Assembly: GCF_007830445.1 (NCBI RefSeq)
Contig: NZ_VLKR01000005.1
Location: 62,001 to 126,000 of the forward strand
DNA from: Sphingobacterium siyangense
GTDB lineage: Bacteria; Bacteroidota; Bacteroidia; Sphingobacteriales; Sphingobacteriaceae
Length of the DNA stretch: 64,000 nt
Reading direction: 5' to 3'
Shown piece after piece: positions 9,601 to 16,928 of the stretch (positions are counted from its first letter, which is position 1; each line of letters opens with the position of its first letter). The translations under genes and the position numbers were made by a program. Below the pieces are notes generated by a model, which searched no databases, was not told the origin of the DNA, and worked only from the letters and a program-made list of their open reading frames with translations.

Positions 9601-10090
9601 AAGATTGATTTAGTTCTTTAACTTTTTTTACGTTGATATCATCGACCAGACCACGAGGGATTAGATTCTCATCGAATTGTGCTTCTCCCGGAAATCTTTT
9701 GGCGTATAATTTTGCTATCCAATGTAAAAAGTTGTACATGCATTTGAGTACATGTAAGGCCTCTGTATCTTTAATTGTTTTTACGGTATTCCCTTTTCCT
9801 GCGTGCGAAGCAATATTGCCTAACAAACGAACAGTATTCAATTCTTCACGCACAGAGGACCTTATGTTTTCACGGAATGAGTCCGTATGCAGCAGACTAT
9901 TGATCGATTTGTCAAATGGCATTTCAAAATCCGAGTCATTTTCGTAAAGCCAAAAAAGCGACATCTCTAAGGTAGAGCGGCATAGCATCGCCGCAAAACG
10001 CGGTGCTGTAAAAGTATGCTGTTCTGCCTGTGTGATTTCTTGGTAAATAAGAGGAAACTCTTCCGCTAAAAAGTCAAAATTTGATACCAT
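6617..10090 (-). CDS. hsdR: Type I restriction enzyme, endonuclease/translocase subunit R (EcoEI-type)
   Basis: 1157 aa. This is the motor and nuclease subunit that cuts unmethylated DNA after ATP-driven translocation. Residues 1-135 form a helical DUF4145-like domain, followed by a coiled coil near 160-210. The PD-(D/E)xK nuclease lies around 265-285 (YIDYVLWNDD, then IVEAK). The SF2 helicase core follows: Walker A ATGSGKT near 405, FIDEAH near 502, TATPKKD, and motif VI QMVGRGTRLRRD near 740. The last 250 residues match the EcoEI R C-terminal region. All key motifs are present, so the enzyme looks functional. It is the last gene of the leftward hsd cluster, separated from hsdS by the GNAT/XRE pair. 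Confidence 0.95.
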   Translation of the reverse strand: MVSNFDFLAEEFPLIYQEITQAEQHTFTAPRFAAMLCRSTLEMSLFWLYENDSDFEMPFDKSINSLLHTDSFRENIRSSVREELNTVRLLGNIASHAGKGNTVKTIKDTEALHVLKCMYNFLHWIAKLYAKRFPGEAQFDENLIPRGLVDDINVKKVKELNQSYQEAQKLADEAYKEKQKALLQNEVLRKQLEEVQSLLANRKEEREQVIAALPAPPMLITELETRRLLIDLYLREAGWDNLQKPRDLEFEVSGMPLSTNPSGKGYIDYVLWNDDAKPLAIVEAKSTLHDVHKGQHQATLYADCLEKNTGQRPIIFYSNGYETYIWDDQFYPPRQIYGFYSKSELQTLIKRRESRKDIRKFEVNAAIAGRYYQLEAIQRLSEHFVTVKNDKLRGTNRRALLVMATGSGKTRTAAAIVDMLTKSNWAKRILFLADRNALVTQAKNAFKEHLPHLSAVDLTKEKETGHTRIVFSTYPTMMNLINNQMEGDSRDYGVGHFDAIFIDEAHRSIYQKYQSIFDYFDGLLIGLTATPKKDLDKNTYSFFQLEDDIPTFAYELDTAVNDGFLVPPRSYAVPVQMVRDGVKYKDLSDEDKAELEEKLGLTAVSDEALQEFEVGASQINSFLFNEPTVDLVLDHLMNNGLKVASGDKVGKTIIFARNHRHAVFIEERFNKNYPEYGGNFCRVIDNYNDKAQDLLEKFCYDKEELEPQIAISVDMMDTGVDAPSVLNLIFFKPVKSYAKFWQMVGRGTRLRRDLFGPHEDKKFFLLFDYCRNLEFFQENPDGYQTNTQRPLSQLLFLEQLHVANLIQENMDANNQDLALAKEYINQLHAKVAQLDTARYEVRKHLAVVHQFADRSKWDNLNKSAIIAIETELSHLIPYTEDIDEMAKRFDLNSYKLQGAMINKSPRQTVLIQNFMDIGKRLLKKRNVPAVAAKEIVIREMASIDFWQDASVSKIENLRKEIRDLIHLLKEENNIKPIYTKLDDNLLKEEIIGYDIIANFKNLQGYKDRVTAFIKKNKHHLVIDKLHKNQPINAFELQQLEQYLVAEALGSKEEFIKEFGDQPLGTFIRSIIGLDQEAIQAHFTNFIGEANLSAKQIKFMDTVIRYFVTNGYLETADLMEPPFTELDDSGVIGLFDENNVVKLMSLIKQVNQNADIGA

Positions 10091-10182
10091 TTATTTCTAC
10101 TCAATTTTCTATCTATATTAATATGGTTTTATCGCTACATGAAAGGATACCTATGGAAGATACATTAATTATCCTTAAATCA

Positions 10183-10716
10183 TTAAGAAAATGCCGGAAA
10201 CTTTATTTTCTTTTCAAGTTCTTCACGCCACTCATCCTGATGTGCCATTGTTTCATTGATTTTGTCACGATAGTATACCTGATACCAACTCTGTTTATGA
10301 AAGCCTTTAATCGCCTTAAAAATACGCTCGGAATGAATCATCAGCTTCTTAAAAAACTCCTCTTTCGGTTCACGATGATTGTTCAAGATCTGACTTAGAG
10401 ACACAGGTGTAATATCCAAATCTTGTGCAAACTGTTGTTGTTTTTCGTAGATGGTATTAATATATGTATTTAAAAATGACGTAAATTGATGTTGCACATC
10501 ACTTTCAGCGGAGTTCAAGTACTCGTCAATTTGTAGTTTTAGCTGCATCAATTTTGCGCGCATTATATCCTGTTCGGACGTTCTAGCCATCCTATCCTTT
10601 CTCGCCTGCATTAACAGTTGAGCATCATTTTGTTTTTCCTCCTGCGAATTATACCTCGCGTCTACGCCATATTCGACCGTATTCAAAAGCGTTGTTTTTT
10701 TAGTTGTCATGGTCAT
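10183..10716 (-). CDS. XRE-type helix-turn-helix protein, second gene of a GNAT/HTH pair
   Basis: About 177 aa. The N-terminal half is charged and helical. Residues around 85-130 (QQQFAQDLDITPVSLSQIL) form a Cro/C1-type helix-turn-helix. The C-terminal tail is basic (REELEKKIKF). The start overlaps the end of the preceding GNAT gene; ATG codons at 10725, 10716 and 10710 are possible, all inside the overlap, so the two genes are translationally coupled. This order, small enzyme then DNA-binding partner, is like many toxin-antitoxin modules. A regulator of the hsd operon is an equally good guess. The palindrome at 11187-11215 upstream of the pair is a likely binding site. Confidence 0.75.
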   Translation of the reverse strand: MTMTTKKTTLLNTVEYGVDARYNSQEEKQNDAQLLMQARKDRMARTSEQDIMRAKLMQLKLQIDEYLNSAESDVQHQFTSFLNTYINTIYEKQQQFAQDLDITPVSLSQILNNHREPKEEFFKKLMIHSERIFKAIKGFHKQSWYQVYYRDKINETMAHQDEWREELEKKIKFPAFS

Positions 10717-11170
10717 AAAGTTCAATTAATTCAAAAATCTCCGGAACCTCTAAACTAAGTGTCACTCCGGTAATATTCATTTTATATTTATCGATATAAT
10801 GCTGTGCGATCTGGGTTTTGGGTCGTAATGAAATACAGGCCCATTCACCAAAATCACGTACTGCAAGTTTGGCCACGTATGCCAATAAGTTGCCAATAAT
10901 TCTGTCGTATATTTTAGCTGCCCCCACATTTTCTACCGATGCGGTTAATAACCTCACATGGATCCGCATCTCATCTGGGATTCTTTCAAAAGAAATCAAG
11001 CCCAATATATCGTCTTTCCCTTTAATCGTCAATTTGAATATTTCAAAAGAAGCTTCCTCATTCCAATCAAAGAAATACCTGTTGACAGGTAAGTTTTTGA
11101 AATCGCTCTTTTGAACCGGAGCAATTTCGATTAAATGGGACTGACTTGTAGCGACTTCGATAATATTCAC
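10700..11170 (-). CDS. GNAT-like N-acetyltransferase, first gene of a GNAT/HTH pair
   Basis: 156 aa, the size of a single GNAT domain. The central region (LGLISFERIPDEMRIHVRLL, then VENVGAAKIYDRIIGNLLAY) has the beta4 strand and the acetyl-CoA-binding turn of GNAT motif A in weak form, followed by WACISLRPKTQIAQHYIDKY as motif B. GNAT enzymes transfer an acetyl group from acetyl-CoA; GNAT toxins acetylate aminoacyl-tRNA. Whether this one is a toxin is inference only. It is placed inside the type I restriction operon between hsdS and hsdR, after a palindrome, and its stop codon overlaps the start of the XRE gene. The substrate is unknown. Confidence 0.6.
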   Translation of the reverse strand: MNIIEVATSQSHLIEIAPVQKSDFKNLPVNRYFFDWNEEASFEIFKLTIKGKDDILGLISFERIPDEMRIHVRLLTASVENVGAAKIYDRIIGNLLAYVAKLAVRDFGEWACISLRPKTQIAQHYIDKYKMNITGVTLSLEVPEIFELIELYDHDN

Positions 11171-11186
11171 AATACGAATATAACTA

Positions 11187-11215
11187 AAAAAGTTTACATT
11201 ATCTGTAAACTTTTT
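11187..11215. promoter_or_regulatory. Palindrome before the GNAT/XRE pair: operator or terminator
   Basis: 11187-11197 and 11205-11215 are perfect 11-bp inverted arms (core GTTTAC / GTAAAC) around 7 bases. It lies 17 bases upstream of the GNAT start and 31 bases past the hsdS stop. Read on the minus strand the stem is followed by a T-run, so it may be an intrinsic terminator after hsdS; its symmetry and position also fit an operator for the XRE protein. Confidence 0.6.
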
Positions 11216-11245
11216 GTTCTAATATTGGATAAAAATGAAAGGAGA

Positions 11246-12379
11246 CTAACTTACCAACTCACCTTTGAATGCTTTCTGCAATAAGGACTGAAAAAGCTCC
11301 TCGGATTTCTGTGCATTGGTTTGCGCTTTGAGCTGGTTGATCAACTCTATTTTTTTAGCGAAGGCTTCTTGGAGGTGGAGAGGGGGATTAATTATTTCAT
11401 AATTTTTAATCAAACCAGCATTAAGGTTAGGTTGATTTCCTCCTCTGCCTAAACTCCTCAAGTCTTCATAATTTTGCTTTAATAATTCGAATAAATAAGC
11501 ATAATTCATTTTTTTTGAGGGAGATATAACAGCGCAAGCTTGATTCGTTGCGGCATCAATACCAAGAATACCGATCTGCCCTCTTGTCTTCCCCTGTCCA
11601 TACATTGCAATAATTATCGACCCTTTAGGGTAAATTCTACAACTGGAAGACTTTAAAGCTTCTTCGGATATTTTTTCGTCTGTCTCTAAGATCGTTGTAC
11701 CCCTAACTTCACCAGTTTTTACCCAGGGAATATTGCCAACATAAAAACTATCATTTGATCTGCTAGGGGTACTACCGGAAGAAACATTTGATAGGTCAGC
11801 TATCTTTATCACCTCCCAACCCTTCTCATTTCTAACCGGATCGCCGAACATATCGATAAAGATAGCTTGCGCAAGTTCGTCGTATTTGGTTTGTAGGTCT
11901 TTGTCTTTGCGACGTAACTCATCCGCCATGTCCAAGATCGTAGCTATTTTTTCTTGAATAGGTAACGGGGGGAGCGGGACTAAGGTATTATCAAAATTTC
12001 CTTTCGTAATATGTTTCATGGTAGCACCATGTACTTGAGATTTTAAGTCATCTAAAACATATTGAATAAGGTATATAAAAAAAGACTTATTAATTTCTTT
12101 TTTATTAAAAACTACTTTAAAAATATGTTGATTTAACCAACCATCAGACTTATTCCAAGTGTACACTCCAAGCGTAGCAGACCATGAAATCAGTATATCA
12201 CCTTTGGTTATTTTGTACTTATTATCAAGTTGTCCTTTATAATAATTAGTTTCTGATGATGATTTTGTTAAATTTTGAATCCTAATTATTTCATGTCCCT
12301 CACTGGACCAATCAGAGGGCTTAAATGCGTAACCATTAATAAATGTTGCTAGTTCCCCTAACTTAACTTTCTCCCACAT
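11246..12379 (-). CDS. hsdS: Type I restriction-modification specificity subunit S
   Basis: 377 aa. It selects the bipartite DNA target for the HsdM/HsdR complex. There are two target-recognition domains: residues 1-135 (KLGELATFINGYAF to LVPLPPLPIQEKI) and 195-340 (VIKIADLSNVSSGSTPSRS to NPPLHLQEAF). Each is followed by a conserved helical spacer (ADELRRKDKDLQTKYDELAQ and INQLKAQTNAQKSEELFQSL). The full two-domain layout suggests an asymmetric target; the sequence recognised cannot be predicted. The TRD-coding parts are more AT-rich than hsdM, as is common for exchanged specificity modules. It begins 1 base after the hsdM stop. Confidence 0.93.
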   Translation of the reverse strand: MWEKVKLGELATFINGYAFKPSDWSSEGHEIIRIQNLTKSSSETNYYKGQLDNKYKITKGDILISWSATLGVYTWNKSDGWLNQHIFKVVFNKKEINKSFFIYLIQYVLDDLKSQVHGATMKHITKGNFDNTLVPLPPLPIQEKIATILDMADELRRKDKDLQTKYDELAQAIFIDMFGDPVRNEKGWEVIKIADLSNVSSGSTPSRSNDSFYVGNIPWVKTGEVRGTTILETDEKISEEALKSSSCRIYPKGSIIIAMYGQGKTRGQIGILGIDAATNQACAVISPSKKMNYAYLFELLKQNYEDLRSLGRGGNQPNLNAGLIKNYEIINPPLHLQEAFAKKIELINQLKAQTNAQKSEELFQSLLQKAFKGELVS

Positions 12380-12380
12380 A

Positions 12381-13856
12381 TTACAACAGCCCTTTCAATT
12401 CGTTTAACAATACCTGTCTCTCCCGATCAATCTCCGCTATCCGTTCAAGGATTACCGCTGGCTTTTCATAGCTCACGTCTTCATACACGACCTCTTTATA
12501 GCGGTTGATACTCAAATCATACCCATTATTGCGGATTTCTTGGGCTGGTACGAAGAATGACTGATTCGTACGTGTACGATCTTGTTCGTTAGCTTGGTTA
12601 TGGTATCGTGTGATAATATCTGGGATATCATTGGTCGCAATAGCATTGCGCTTGTCGTCCAAGCTATAACCATCGGCTTTCATATCGTAATACCAAACCT
12701 TGTCAGTACCGCCCGAATTGGTCTTGGTAAAGATCAGAATTGCGGTACTTACCCCTGCATAAGGTTTAAATACCCCCGAAGGCATGGAGATCACAGCTTG
12801 CAACTGTTGATTGTCCACCAATTCTTTGCGAATGGCTTTGTGCGCAGTGGATGATCCAAATAAAACGCCATCAGGAACGATCACAGCAGCACGCCCCCCA
12901 AGGGTCATCATGCGTAGCATCAGACTCAAGAAAAGAATCTCGGTTTTCTTCGTATTTGTCATTTGGAGCAAGGAGCTCTCAACATCATTTGCATTCAGCG
13001 CGCCCTTAAATGGCGGATTGGCTAAGATAAGGGAATATTGTGAACTGATGCCATTGCGCTCAGCTAAGGCAGAACCTGAAAAAAGTACGGGATTCTCAAT
13101 GCCGTGCAACTGCAAATTCATCGAAGCTATGCGCAACATGGAGGGATCGATTTCCATTCCATTGAACATATTGCCGTAATAGTGCTCACGGAAGGTTTTA
13201 TCGAGCAGCCAATCTTCATGCGTTTCTTGGATGTACTCAGCAGCGTTCACCAAGAAACCTGCAGTACCCATTGCCGGATCACAGATGGTATCGTCTTGTT
13301 GGGGTTGCATCAGCTCCACCATCATGCGGATGATATGCCGCGGTGTCCGGAACTGCCCATTGGTACCTGCCTCGGCAATTTTACTTAGCATATACTCGTA
13401 TAGATCACCTTTCGTATCTCTGTTACTCAACGGTAATTTGTCGATCTGTTGTACTACGCTATCTAACAGACTTGGACTCTCTATCATGAAAGTTGCACCT
13501 TTCATGTACTGCGAAAATTTACCTCCTGCAGTACCAAGCGTACGCATAAAGTCAAATGCCGTCAGGTTCTCTAGATCTGTTTGTGGTATGCGAAAGATAT
13601 CCATCATGCGCTCAGGATCTAGTTCTTTAAAATAAGACCAACGTAGTGGCTTCTGCTCTTCAGTGTAGATATCTGCTTTTTTTGAGCTTCCCAATAATTG
13701 TTTTTCTTTGTCAATCGTAATCTGCCTATCATCCAATTGTTTTAAGAAAATCAGATAGGTAAATTGTTCAATAACGGTCAAGGGGTTAGAAATTCCTCCT
13801 GTCCAGAAGTCATTCCATATTTTATCTATTTGGGATTTTATTTCTCCGGTAATCAT
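12381..13856 (-). CDS. hsdM: Type I restriction-modification DNA methyltransferase subunit M
   Basis: 491 aa. It adds a methyl group from S-adenosylmethionine to adenine N6 in the target, protecting host DNA. The N-terminal HsdM bundle (FWTGGISNPLTVIEQFTYLI) is followed by the SAM-binding motif near 197 (DPAMGTAGFLV) and the catalytic NPPF near 279 (LANPPF). All family hallmarks are present and the length is normal. It is the first of the core hsd genes, leftward, with hsdS 1 base downstream; the 87-base gap before it contains TACCTTTA on the minus strand, a possible degenerate -7 box, so it may have its own promoter. Confidence 0.95.
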   Translation of the reverse strand: MITGEIKSQIDKIWNDFWTGGISNPLTVIEQFTYLIFLKQLDDRQITIDKEKQLLGSSKKADIYTEEQKPLRWSYFKELDPERMMDIFRIPQTDLENLTAFDFMRTLGTAGGKFSQYMKGATFMIESPSLLDSVVQQIDKLPLSNRDTKGDLYEYMLSKIAEAGTNGQFRTPRHIIRMMVELMQPQQDDTICDPAMGTAGFLVNAAEYIQETHEDWLLDKTFREHYYGNMFNGMEIDPSMLRIASMNLQLHGIENPVLFSGSALAERNGISSQYSLILANPPFKGALNANDVESSLLQMTNTKKTEILFLSLMLRMMTLGGRAAVIVPDGVLFGSSTAHKAIRKELVDNQQLQAVISMPSGVFKPYAGVSTAILIFTKTNSGGTDKVWYYDMKADGYSLDDKRNAIATNDIPDIITRYHNQANEQDRTRTNQSFFVPAQEIRNNGYDLSINRYKEVVYEDVSYEKPAVILERIAEIDRERQVLLNELKGLL

Positions 13857-13943
13857 CAGTATTGGGGTAATTTGTTTTTTTTGCTCTGTAAAGGTAAAGA
13901 TTTGTTTTTGTTCTTTATTTCCTAAAAGTTTGTATGCGGCCTT

Positions 13944-14603
13944 TTAAGACTGAATTTTATATTCTAATTCTAAAAGTGATTGCGAATCCAATAAAATAGA
14001 TATATCAGTAATATCTCCAATAAAAACAGAATTGTCTTCAATAAGATTCGCTGCTATTCGGAATTCATTTTGGTATTCAAATGTCTTTTGCTTTTGAAAG
14101 ATTTCATATTTGCCATCAAACATTGGGCAATTGTCATAATATGAGACATGATCCATATCATAATTTGATTCCATTTTTCCAATCAATCTTTCTAAGAACT
14201 CCAATGGCTTGGTGATTATTAAAGCACTTTCACCAAATTTCAGCATTTTGCTGTCAATTTTATACGTATCGTCAATCACATTTGGAATGGCATATAAACA
14301 GTAGAGATGGCTGTATTTATTCTGAAAGAGATTTAACTTCATTTCAGGGATATTTATTGTAACATCCTTTTGATCCTTGCTTTTGAATCGTATAGAGCCA
14401 GACCCCGAAAATCTTCTTTCCAACCCTTCTAAAGAATCTCTTCTATAAAAATCCGTTTGGTCTAAGTCAATATCTTCTTTCTCTTGCGTTCTATACCCTT
14501 CGAACATTCCAAAATAGACCTGTCCCAATTGTTGTAATTTAACCAAATCTTCTTTTCTCCCTATTTTTATTAGAATTGGAGGAACCTTAATTGTTTTGTT
14601 CAT
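13944..14603 (-). CDS. Unknown 219-aa protein under a WYL-type operator
   Basis: 219 aa, soluble, no signal peptide or membrane helix. Visible features: an N-terminal KVPPILIKIGRKEDLVKLQQ, then LGQVYFGMFEGYR and the acidic TQEKEDIDLDQTDFYR, and a C-terminal EFRIAANLIEDN. I recall similar small proteins (strand, then xFGxFxxYR, then an acidic turn) in mobile and defence regions, but no function is known to me. It lies between the WYL regulator and hsdM on the same strand. Its promoter region carries the same operator as the WYL gene (14638-14658), so the two are very likely co-regulated. A role as an effector or accessory factor of the restriction cluster is inference. Confidence 0.7.
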   Translation of the reverse strand: MNKTIKVPPILIKIGRKEDLVKLQQLGQVYFGMFEGYRTQEKEDIDLDQTDFYRRDSLEGLERRFSGSGSIRFKSKDQKDVTINIPEMKLNLFQNKYSHLYCLYAIPNVIDDTYKIDSKMLKFGESALIITKPLEFLERLIGKMESNYDMDHVSYYDNCPMFDGKYEIFQKQKTFEYQNEFRIAANLIEDNSVFIGDITDISILLDSQSLLELEYKIQS

Positions 14604-14621
14604 ACTGCTTTTTTTATGATA

Positions 14622-14658
14622 TAAAACTAAAAGGAAACTATGCAGTAGATGTGCATAG
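14622..14658 (-). promoter_or_regulatory. -7-like box and WYL-type operator of the 219-aa gene
   Basis: CTATGCA (14638-14644), 7 bases, TGCATAG (14652-14658): a perfect 7-bp inverted repeat. On the minus strand a -7-like TAGTTTTA covers 14622-14629, 8 bases downstream of the operator; the gene starts at 14603. The same site with the same 8-base spacing is found in front of the WYL gene. Confidence 0.7.
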
Positions 14659-14718
14659 ATGTTGTCTGGCTTAGCAGGCTATCCAATAAGGTTTGATATT
14701 GAGCGATGTGGTTTCATC

Positions 14719-15729
14719 CTAATAATATTGCTTCACGCTTTCTTCGAGCTTTGCACGAATTATCGCTCTTACCTCTGTCGGCTCCAAAACCTCCACAGCA
14801 GGACCAAAACCTAGTACTTGAGCATAAAACTCATAATTAGGAATAATCTCCAGTTGCAAGATGATATATTCCGAGCCGCGTTCGATAACAGTCTGTGAAG
14901 GATGTAAAGGCTTCGATTCAATATATGGCCATAGCGACTTATTCACTTTGATTTTGACAAACTGACAAGCGCCGCCAATAGGTTTACTAACGCCTATTAT
15001 ATCTTCGAAGTACGCTTCATGCGTGTCCTTCTGAAGACTAAATGCGATACCTTCGGCTGACTCAAACGTAATCATACGATCCAGCGCTAGACTGGTCCAA
15101 GTATCAAAGCCGTCCCGCTGGCCAAAGAGAAACCATCGCTTGTTATATTGTTTCAGAAAATATGGATGTATTAAAAAATCTTCTTCTTTATCTTGATTGA
15201 ACGATTTGTACCGTACGGTCAATACTTGTTTTTGCTGTATGAATTTTAGCAAATCTCCCAAAAGATGGAGATTTTTAAGGTATTCATTTTGGTCAAAAAA
15301 GATGCATTCGTCCAGATCCTCCAATTGAAAACTCTTTTTGAGTTTCAACGCCAGTTCTTGGACAAAATCAAATTGGGGCAAACCTTTAAATCTTCCTAAC
15401 ATATCCAGCGTCATTTTTAGTAAATCAGCTTCCACGGGATTGATTTGTTGCATGCCGATCGAATATCCTCCGTCGGCATAACGGTAGTAGGTCTTTTTCC
15501 CATCTTTAAAAGATGCTATGGGGGCTCGGAAACCTGTCTCACTACGCATAAAATCGATGTCTTTCAAAATTTGTCTGCGAGAGATAGAGGAGTTCCTGCC
15601 AGTATAGTCCATTAAAGCTGCCGAGACATATTCGATAAGGTCATCGATAAAAAATTTCCGGCCTTTGTTGGAAAAACACCTGTCCAAGGCTTCGTAACGT
15701 ATAATTGCATGTTTGTTGGTGGCCATCAC
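14719..15729 (-). CDS. WYL-domain transcriptional regulator
   Basis: 336 aa. An N-terminal winged helix-turn-helix region (about 1-75, with SISRRQILKDIDFM as probable recognition part) is followed by a WYL domain (about 165-235; LTVRYKSFNQDKEEDFLIHP and NKRWFLFGQRDG) and a C-terminal WCX-like extension. WYL regulators sense nucleic-acid or other polyanionic ligands and often control phage-defence operons (BrxR and CapW are described examples). Here it heads the leftward restriction cluster. A palindrome at 15764-15784 overlies its own promoter, implying autoregulation. Two ATG codons (15729 and 15726) are possible; the difference is one residue. Confidence 0.88.
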   Translation of the reverse strand: MMATNKHAIIRYEALDRCFSNKGRKFFIDDLIEYVSAALMDYTGRNSSISRRQILKDIDFMRSETGFRAPIASFKDGKKTYYRYADGGYSIGMQQINPVEADLLKMTLDMLGRFKGLPQFDFVQELALKLKKSFQLEDLDECIFFDQNEYLKNLHLLGDLLKFIQQKQVLTVRYKSFNQDKEEDFLIHPYFLKQYNKRWFLFGQRDGFDTWTSLALDRMITFESAEGIAFSLQKDTHEAYFEDIIGVSKPIGGACQFVKIKVNKSLWPYIESKPLHPSQTVIERGSEYIILQLEIIPNYEFYAQVLGFGPAVEVLEPTEVRAIIRAKLEESVKQYY

Positions 15730-15747
15730 AAATTTATTGGTCTATAA

Positions 15748-15784
15748 CAAAGATAAGGCTTTTCTATGCATTGTATGTGCATAG
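15748..15784 (-). promoter_or_regulatory. Promoter and operator of the WYL regulator gene
   Basis: The minus strand has TATCTTTG at 15748-15755, an exact TAnnTTTG box. CTATGCA (15764-15770), 7 bases and TGCATAG (15778-15784) lie 8 bases upstream, covering the place of the -33 element. No good TTTG -33 is seen, so binding at the palindrome could repress or replace it. Confidence 0.7.
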
Positions 15785-15926
15785 AAGATCGTAAACCAGT
15801 GAACATACAGTGCACACGACCTTATTTACTTTGTAGCAAGTTTATTCATTCAATAATTACATTTCCTACGGTAACCCGTAATGTTGAGTGAAATGAACTG
15901 GATATGTTTGCCAAAATTATTTAACT

Positions 15927-16304
15927 ATGTATAAATTACTACTTTCAGGATTATTGATCTTATCGCTGAGCGCTTGCCAAAGTTATAAATATGGCAGTGA
16001 GGGCCCCACAGAAAAGAGCAACCTGACCATGGGGGTGGTCAAAAGCCGAATCATCAAAGGTGAAACAACACAAGACGAAATCCTCAAACTATTTGGATCG
16101 CCAAATCTTGTTTCCAAAAATAAATCAAACCGTGAAGTCTGGAGCTACAACAAGATGTCAGTCGAACAAAAAGCGGGATCAACAGATTTTTTTGCTGGTC
16201 AACGTGCGAGCCAAAGCAGCAGCAGTAGATCTTTTGATCTGATCATTACGTTTGATGAAAAAGATATTGTTGCAGATTATTCCGTTATATCTACCGCATT
16301 TTAA
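15927..16304 (+). CDS. Small SmpA/OmlA (BamE-like) lipoprotein
   Basis: 125 aa. Signal peptide with lipobox ending at Cys17 (LLILSLSACQ). The mature part has KGETTQDEILKLFGSPN followed by REVWSYNK, the typical short helix and strand pattern of the SmpA/OmlA fold, in which proteins such as BamE help outer-membrane assembly. The low-complexity AGQRASQSSSSRSFD links to the last strand. It is probably co-transcribed with the next lipoprotein gene 17 bases downstream. Whether it is part of the BAM complex cannot be told; the fold occurs in many unrelated envelope lipoproteins. Confidence 0.75.
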   Translation: MYKLLLSGLLILSLSACQSYKYGSEGPTEKSNLTMGVVKSRIIKGETTQDEILKLFGSPNLVSKNKSNREVWSYNKMSVEQKAGSTDFFAGQRASQSSSSRSFDLIITFDEKDIVADYSVISTAF

Positions 16305-16321
16305 CCTTAAAACACACAAAA

Positions 16322-16819
16322 ATGAAAAAAATTATTACATTATTATGTATTGCCATCCTATTTGGCTCATGTGCTACAAAAATGGTTACCAAATCACCTA
16401 CAGAAGTAAAGATGATGACCACAAAGCAATTGGAATCTAATCAAGAACTCGTATTCAAGTCAGTAATCAGTCTACTACATTCCGAAAGCTATATCATTGA
16501 TCGCGCCGATAAAGAAACAGGATTGATCAACGCCAGCAAAAGAATTGAAAATAAAAATGCGGCCTCCCAGCGTTTTTGGACGGGTGTATCCAAAGATGCC
16601 AATACTTCCAAAGCGATGTTTTATATAGAACCGATAAATGATGAAGTAACGGAAGTCAAGATTACCATGTACGAAGGGTCTGAGTCTAGCCGCAACGGTT
16701 ACTGGGGTCAGGTGAATAAAGATACAAAAGAACAAATGATCTATGAGCCGCAGGTCTACCAAACCTGGTTCCAAAGCCTACAAGCGGAAATCGAACGTCG
16801 CAAAGCATTGGGTAGATAA
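16322..16819 (+). CDS. Lipoprotein of unknown function
   Basis: 165 aa. Signal peptide with lipobox ending at Cys17 (AILFGSCATK). The mature region begins with a helix (KQLESNQELVFKSVISLLHS) and continues as alternating strands (GLINASKRIE, MFYIEPINDEVTEVKITMYE), then ends in a charged helix (FQSLQAEIERRKALGR). It lies 17 bases after the SmpA-like gene and is followed by a strong terminator, so the two form an operon. No family is recognised with confidence. An envelope role together with its neighbour is the only supported statement. Confidence 0.75.
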   Translation: MKKIITLLCIAILFGSCATKMVTKSPTEVKMMTTKQLESNQELVFKSVISLLHSESYIIDRADKETGLINASKRIENKNAASQRFWTGVSKDANTSKAMFYIEPINDEVTEVKITMYEGSESSRNGYWGQVNKDTKEQMIYEPQVYQTWFQSLQAEIERRKALGR

Positions 16820-16867
16820 ATTGTCGTTAACAATATTATTCACTTAGATTTATAAATGAATAGTCAT

Positions 16868-16906
16868 AAAAAAGGGATGTTCATTCTTGCAGAACATCCC
16901 TTTTTT
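16868..16906. terminator. Bidirectional terminator
   Basis: A 15-bp perfect stem (16868-16882 with 16892-16906) with A and T runs on either side. It separates the lipoprotein operon from the convergent XRE gene. Confidence 0.85.
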
Positions 16907-16928
16907 ATAATTTTTATACGACGGAGTA

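Noticed and set aside
11187..11215. Insertion-sequence end
   Set aside because: No transposase fragment or target duplication near it; symmetry and position fit an operator or terminator better.
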